Source: Acidobacteriota bacterium (GTDB taxonomy: Bacteria; Actinomycetota; Acidimicrobiia; Spongiisociales; UBA5794). From it: a stretch of 64,000 nt of DNA. Positions within the stretch are counted from its first letter, which is position 1. Every line of letters starts with the position of its first letter. The stretch lies in the NCBI GenBank assembly GCA_022562055.1, contig JADFQA010000010.1, positions 1-64,000 of the forward strand. Reading direction: 5' to 3'. The notes below the pieces were generated by a model. It had not been told where the DNA came from. It was given only the letters and a program-made list of their open reading frames with translations, and searched no databases. Of this stretch, positions 60,892 to 64,000 are shown in pieces. Position numbers and translations under genes: made by a program.

Positions 60892-61314
60892 ATGGATACA
60901 TCTGTTGCTCTTATGGTCGGTGGTACTGCAGTCTCGGCGCTTGCGGTCCTCCACGGAACGTTCTCCTCTCGGGGACTGCGAAACGCCGTCGCAGCCGTTG
61001 GAGTCGTGCTACTTTTCGTACCCTCGCTCGCCGCATATGCTGAGGTCACACCCCCGGCGAGGCGTCTGGCTAGCGCGACGGTCGTCTATGAGTCGCCTGC
61101 CGAGACGTCATTAGCGGCTTTTTACACCGTTCAGAAGGGCGACACTCTGTGGAAGATAGCGGCGCATGATCTAGCGAGTCGGGTGGGTGATACAACACCC
61201 GAGGCGATCTCTGATCGGTGGGTCGGAATCTACAGGGTGAATCTCTCTGTGATCGGTGACGATCCGAACCTTATTTACCCCGGGCAACGCTATGACATGG
61301 GGGAGGGGCGATGA
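60892..61314 (+). CDS. LysM-domain membrane protein
   Basis: A 140-residue protein. Two hydrophobic segments (LMVGGTAVSALAVLHG and LRNAVAAVGVVLLFVPSLAAY) precede a C-terminal LysM domain (about 76-137; FYTVQKGDTLWKIAA...DPNLIYPGQRY), which binds peptidoglycan. It may anchor to the cell wall or act at division. TACGGT (60880-60885) is 6 nt before the ATG. It overlaps the next gene by 4 bp (ATGA). Confidence 0.8.
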   Translation: MDTSVALMVGGTAVSALAVLHGTFSSRGLRNAVAAVGVVLLFVPSLAAYAEVTPPARRLASATVVYESPAETSLAAFYTVQKGDTLWKIAAHDLASRVGDTTPEAISDRWVGIYRVNLSVIGDDPNLIYPGQRYDMGEGR

Positions 61315-62198
61315 CTGACGAGCATGTAGAAGAGTTCGAGGAAATCCCATGGTCACAGCTCATCCCCGACTCAACACCGGCCGGCAACCGGACCGTGATG
61401 ATCGCGGGTGGGATCGTGATCGCGCTCGTTGTCGGTGTTTTTGGCGCGAAACTGCTGGGTAGCGGTTCGCAACCAACGGTCGTCGAGACGTTCTCCGAGG
61501 CGGTGCCGTTGAGTGTCGAGGTACCTCTCGAAACCTCGATCACTAGCGAGAGTGCTCCGCCCACGACCGGTCCGGCACAGAGTGTCTTGTATGCGGAGGC
61601 CGATCTCATGGCCTCGATCACTCCGCCGTCCGACACCGTGGTCGGGGCGAACTACGTTGCGACCCGGTTCGTTAGGGAGTTCTTCACAGTCGACGGCGAC
61701 AAGGCTGCCCGTCCTAACATCACGGCGCTTTTCGCCAACGGTGTCCAGTTACCTCTGCCGCACGGGCAAGAGGGGCTCACAACGTACGTGGAGTGGGCGC
61801 AGGTGGTCAGATCCGAAATCAATCCGGACGGACTTGATGTGACGGTTGCATTCCAGATGCTTGAGGAGTCAGCGGGTGTACCTGAAGTGTTCGTCCGCTC
61901 AGAAGTACTTGAGGCAACGATTGCATTGATCGCGACTCAAGATGGGTATGCGGTGGGTGCGCTACCGAATGTTTCACCTGCCGCTTCGCCCACCTCGATC
62001 GCCGCTTGGGAGGGTGTCGACTCTGCACCGCAGGCTGTGATTGACGCCGCTATCAAGAAAATAAGCGGCTTTGCAACCGAAGGCGCCGTTATCGCGCAAG
62101 AGCAGCTGTCCGGAGGGGCTTGGCGGATAGTGCTGCTTGCCAAACGTGCGGACGGTCTTAGCTGGCCGCTGCAAGTGATCGTTCCGCAGGTCCCGTAA
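61311..62198 (+). CDS. Hypothetical single-pass extracytoplasmic protein
   Basis: A 295-residue protein. An acidic cytoplasmic N-terminus (TDEHVEEFEEIPW) is followed by a transmembrane helix (MIAGGIVIALVVGVFGAKLL) and a large extracytoplasmic part beginning with a Thr/Ser/Pro linker. That part has a mixed alpha/beta pattern (VATRFVREFFTVDG, VEWAQVVRSEINPDG, GAWRIVLLAKRADG). I recognise no family. It overlaps the LysM gene (ATGA), suggesting a joint envelope role. Confidence 0.6.
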   Translation: MTDEHVEEFEEIPWSQLIPDSTPAGNRTVMIAGGIVIALVVGVFGAKLLGSGSQPTVVETFSEAVPLSVEVPLETSITSESAPPTTGPAQSVLYAEADLMASITPPSDTVVGANYVATRFVREFFTVDGDKAARPNITALFANGVQLPLPHGQEGLTTYVEWAQVVRSEINPDGLDVTVAFQMLEESAGVPEVFVRSEVLEATIALIATQDGYAVGALPNVSPAASPTSIAAWEGVDSAPQAVIDAAIKKISGFATEGAVIAQEQLSGGAWRIVLLAKRADGLSWPLQVIVPQVP

Positions 62199-62295
62199 TC
62201 GCCGCGAACATCTCCGCTGCGGGGCGATGCAACGGCGACCGATATCTCGCTTCGGCGACTGCGTTCCACGGGTCGTTGTTGGGCCGGGAGGCCGG

Positions 62296-62550
62296 TTAGC
62301 TGAAGTGAGCCTCGAGTATCCGAATGGTGTGTGGCTCGATTGTGTCCCAAGACACGTCTGGGACTTTCGAAATGGTCACGAAATCGGCCGACATGAACAC
62401 GCTTTTGGTGCCCTCGATGCCGAGTAGTGCCGTTGCGAGCTCATTGCCTTGTGCGTTGGCCGGCACGAATGTTGAGGGTCCACCTACGTCCATACCGACG
62501 GTGAACTTCCTCGCGTTGTCGTTTGGTGTTATCGAGACCGTAACGGGCAT
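62296..62550 (-). CDS. Stand-alone Nfu N-terminal domain protein
   Basis: An 84-residue protein. ITPNDNARKFTVG, GGPSTFVPANAQGNELATALLGIEGTKSVFMSADFVTISK and WDTIEP match the N-terminal domain of NFU1/NifU-like scaffold proteins. The C-terminal CxxC domain that binds the Fe-S cluster is absent, and the gene stops just after the N domain. The start ATG at 62550 is preferred, and a 13-residue longer start is weaker. Its function, probably protein interaction in Fe-S maturation, is inferred. Confidence 0.75.
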   Translation of the reverse strand: MPVTVSITPNDNARKFTVGMDVGGPSTFVPANAQGNELATALLGIEGTKSVFMSADFVTISKVPDVSWDTIEPHTIRILEAHFS

Positions 62551-62635
62551 TGACCATCCAGACGTTTGCCTGCCCGTATCGTACCCCAACAGTCATCAGC
62601 GACTTGGCGGCAAGGGTGACGGCGTTGCTGGCGTA

Positions 62636-62641
62636 TAGAAT
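62636..62641 (+). promoter_or_regulatory. -10 element of the hydantoinase A gene
   Basis: TAGAAT, within TATAGAAT, is 6 nt before the GTG start at 62648. This indicates a leaderless transcript and supports the GTG as the start codon. Confidence 0.55.
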
Positions 62642-62647
62642 CATCCC

Positions 62648-64000
62648 GTGTCATCTGAAGCCATTCTCGCCGTGGATGTCGGCGGGACGTTTACCGATCT
62701 TGTTGTTTGGGACGGAGAGAGGCTGCGGTCAGGCAAGACATCGTCCACTCCGCACGATCAAAGTCTTGGTGTTGTCTCGGGGGCCAGTGTTTTGCTTGAC
62801 GACCCGGTCGCCCGTTTCGTGCACGGCACAACTGTTGCGACAAACGCACTTCTTCAGCGCCGCGGGGCGCGTACCGCGCTCGTCACCACACAAGGGTTTA
62901 GGGACGTCATCGAGATAGCGCGCCAGGACCGGCCGAGCCTCTACGACAGCTTCGATGACCCTGCCCCGGCCCTCGTGCGGCGTACGGATCGCTACGAGGT
63001 GGACCGCACCGCCCCGGATGCCGCTGCTATCCCGACCTCGATTGGGGACGCTGACTCGATCGCGATTTCGTTGCTGTACGGATACGAACGTCCAGACGAA
63101 GAAGCTGCCGTGGCCGATGGTCTCCGGTTGCGAGGGATCACCGTTCCTATCAGCCTATCAAGCACCGTCGCTCCAGAGTTTCGGGAGTACGAGCGCACTG
63201 CGACCACTGTCCTCAACGCGTACCTGGTGCCAGAAACTGGCCGGTACCTCCGTCAGCTCGTAGATCGCTGCGCCGAGGCGGGTCTGCCGGAGAACTTTCA
63301 GGTGATGCGATCGTCTGGAGGTCTCATCGACGTTGATCAAGCTGCGGACCTCCCCGTGGCAGTCCTGCTGTCTGGTCCTGCCGGTGGTGTCATCGCCGCG
63401 GCTGCATTGGGTGACTCCCTCGCGATGAGTCGAGTGATCTCGTTCGATATGGGCGGCACGTCCACTGATGTTTGTCGTATCGACAATGGACGTCCCGATG
63501 TCAGCTACCAACGTGACGTTGCGGGCTATCCGTGCCGGATGCCGTCCGTTGCGATCCACACCGTGGGAGCCGGCGGCGGGTCGATCGGATGGGTCGACGG
63601 TGGCGGATCGCTGCGAGTCGGTCCCCGGTCTGCGGGTGCTGTACCGGGACCCGCAGCGTACGGGCGTGGCGGGACGGAACCGACCGTTACCGACGCAAAT
63701 GTCGTCGTAGGTCGAATTGCCGGCGGGTCAAGACTTGCCGGGGAACTCACGGTGGACTTCGGACGGGCGGAGTCAGCAATAGATGCTCTGGCGGCTGGCG
63801 TCGGTCTGAACATCGCGGATACCGCGCTGGGAATGCTCACCGTCGTTGAGGAAATCATGGCGGGCGCAATTCGCAAGATTTCCGTTGATGAAGGGGCGGA
63901 CCCGCGTGGTGCGGCGCTGGTGGCCTTTGGAGGAGCGGGTGCGTTGCACGGGTCCGCGGTTGCGAGAATACTTGGTGTGTCGCGGGTTGTGGTCCCACGG
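62648..64000 (+). CDS. hyuA: Hydantoinase/oxoprolinase A-subunit family protein (partial, 3' end outside)
   Basis: The first 451 codons are in the window. The N-terminal phosphate motif VDVGGTFTDLVVWD is followed by HGTTVATNALLQRRGAR, FDMGGTSTDVC, VGAGGGSIGWVD and VGPRSAGAVPGPAAYGRGGTEPTVTDAN. These are signatures of the ATP-dependent N-methylhydantoinase A/5-oxoprolinase/acetone carboxylase beta family. The typical length is near 680-700 residues, so about 230 remain beyond the window, probably followed by a B subunit. The start is GTG at 62648, supported by TAGAAT 6 nt upstream. Confidence 0.9.
   Translation, partial: MSSEAILAVDVGGTFTDLVVWDGERLRSGKTSSTPHDQSLGVVSGASVLLDDPVARFVHGTTVATNALLQRRGARTALVTTQGFRDVIEIARQDRPSLYDSFDDPAPALVRRTDRYEVDRTAPDAAAIPTSIGDADSIAISLLYGYERPDEEAAVADGLRLRGITVPISLSSTVAPEFREYERTATTVLNAYLVPETGRYLRQLVDRCAEAGLPENFQVMRSSGGLIDVDQAADLPVAVLLSGPAGGVIAAAALGDSLAMSRVISFDMGGTSTDVCRIDNGRPDVSYQRDVAGYPCRMPSVAIHTVGAGGGSIGWVDGGGSLRVGPRSAGAVPGPAAYGRGGTEPTVTDANVVVGRIAGGSRLAGELTVDFGRAESAIDALAAGVGLNIADTALGMLTVVEEIMAGAIRKISVDEGADPRGAALVAFGGAGALHGSAVARILGVSRVVVPR

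Overview
The window looks like chromosomal DNA from a fairly high-GC actinobacterium. Supporting signs are a WhiB-like Fe-S regulator, an AfsR/SARP-type BTAD regulator, the very small ribosomal protein bS22, a GlnR-type regulator beside both a GSI and a GSII glutamine synthetase, an acyl-CoA carboxylase epsilon-like subunit and a PAC2 protein. Many extracytoplasmic proteins carry Thr-rich linkers. I lean to class Acidimicrobiia, but this is inferred from gene content and style, not from a marker phylogeny.

Layout. (1) 1-4430 is an accessory segment. It holds the tail of an IS110-type transposase, a 5'-truncated phosphofructokinase fragment, an 18-bp direct repeat, an AlpA-like DNA-binding protein, a degenerate tyrosine recombinase and a DDE transposase. 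It ends at tRNA-Gly(CCC). (2) 4.5-16.4 kb: ABC exporter, cation efflux, homoserine kinase, LMW phosphatase, class-I amidotransferase, bS22, PAC2 protein, the csoR-copZ-copA copper operon, thiolase and GlpX. (3) 16.5-24.7 kb: ybaB-recR plus a glycosyltransferase related to tRNA-queuosine mannosyltransferase, methylmalonyl-CoA epimerase with a small epsilon-like subunit, a frameshifted membrane-anchored sigma-like gene, a histidine kinase/PHP operon and a lipoprotein cyclophilin. (4) 24.9-37.5 kb: lysC-asd, CNNM transporter, NfeD, WhiB, selA-selB, and an fxsA-NUDIX-MBL-M23 operon closed by a very long hairpin. (5) 37.6-52.1 kb: SDR/SRPBCC pair divergent from a SARP-NB-ARC regulator, Mrp, GalE, MOSC, an Fe-S insertion protein, RidA, ALDH7, 6-phosphogluconate dehydrogenase, HAD and an ABC system. 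(6) 52.5-57.2 kb: a small membrane protein carrying a 21-bp tandem repeat, then the nitrogen-assimilation block glnR-like/glnA divergent from glnII with a GlnR-box array between them. (7) 57.3-64 kb: folate cluster (FolM-like, FolB, a FolK-FolE fusion), MoaA, a LysM protein, an Nfu-N domain protein and the start of a hydantoinase A gene.

A pattern running through the whole window is that most transcription-unit-leading genes have a TAnnnT hexamer 6-8 nt upstream of the start codon and no Shine-Dalgarno sequence. This is the signature of leaderless mRNAs, and I used it to choose many starts. Genes inside operons usually overlap their neighbour by 1-11 bp.

No CRISPR array, rRNA or riboswitch was recognised, and the only tRNA seen is tRNA-Gly. 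No dedicated defence or biosynthetic island was recognised. The items most worth a second look are the broken membrane-tethered sigma-like gene, the DUF3524/GTDC1-like glycosyltransferase, the FolK-FolE fusion, the GlnR-box array, the repeat-expanded transmembrane protein and the leaderless promoter pattern.
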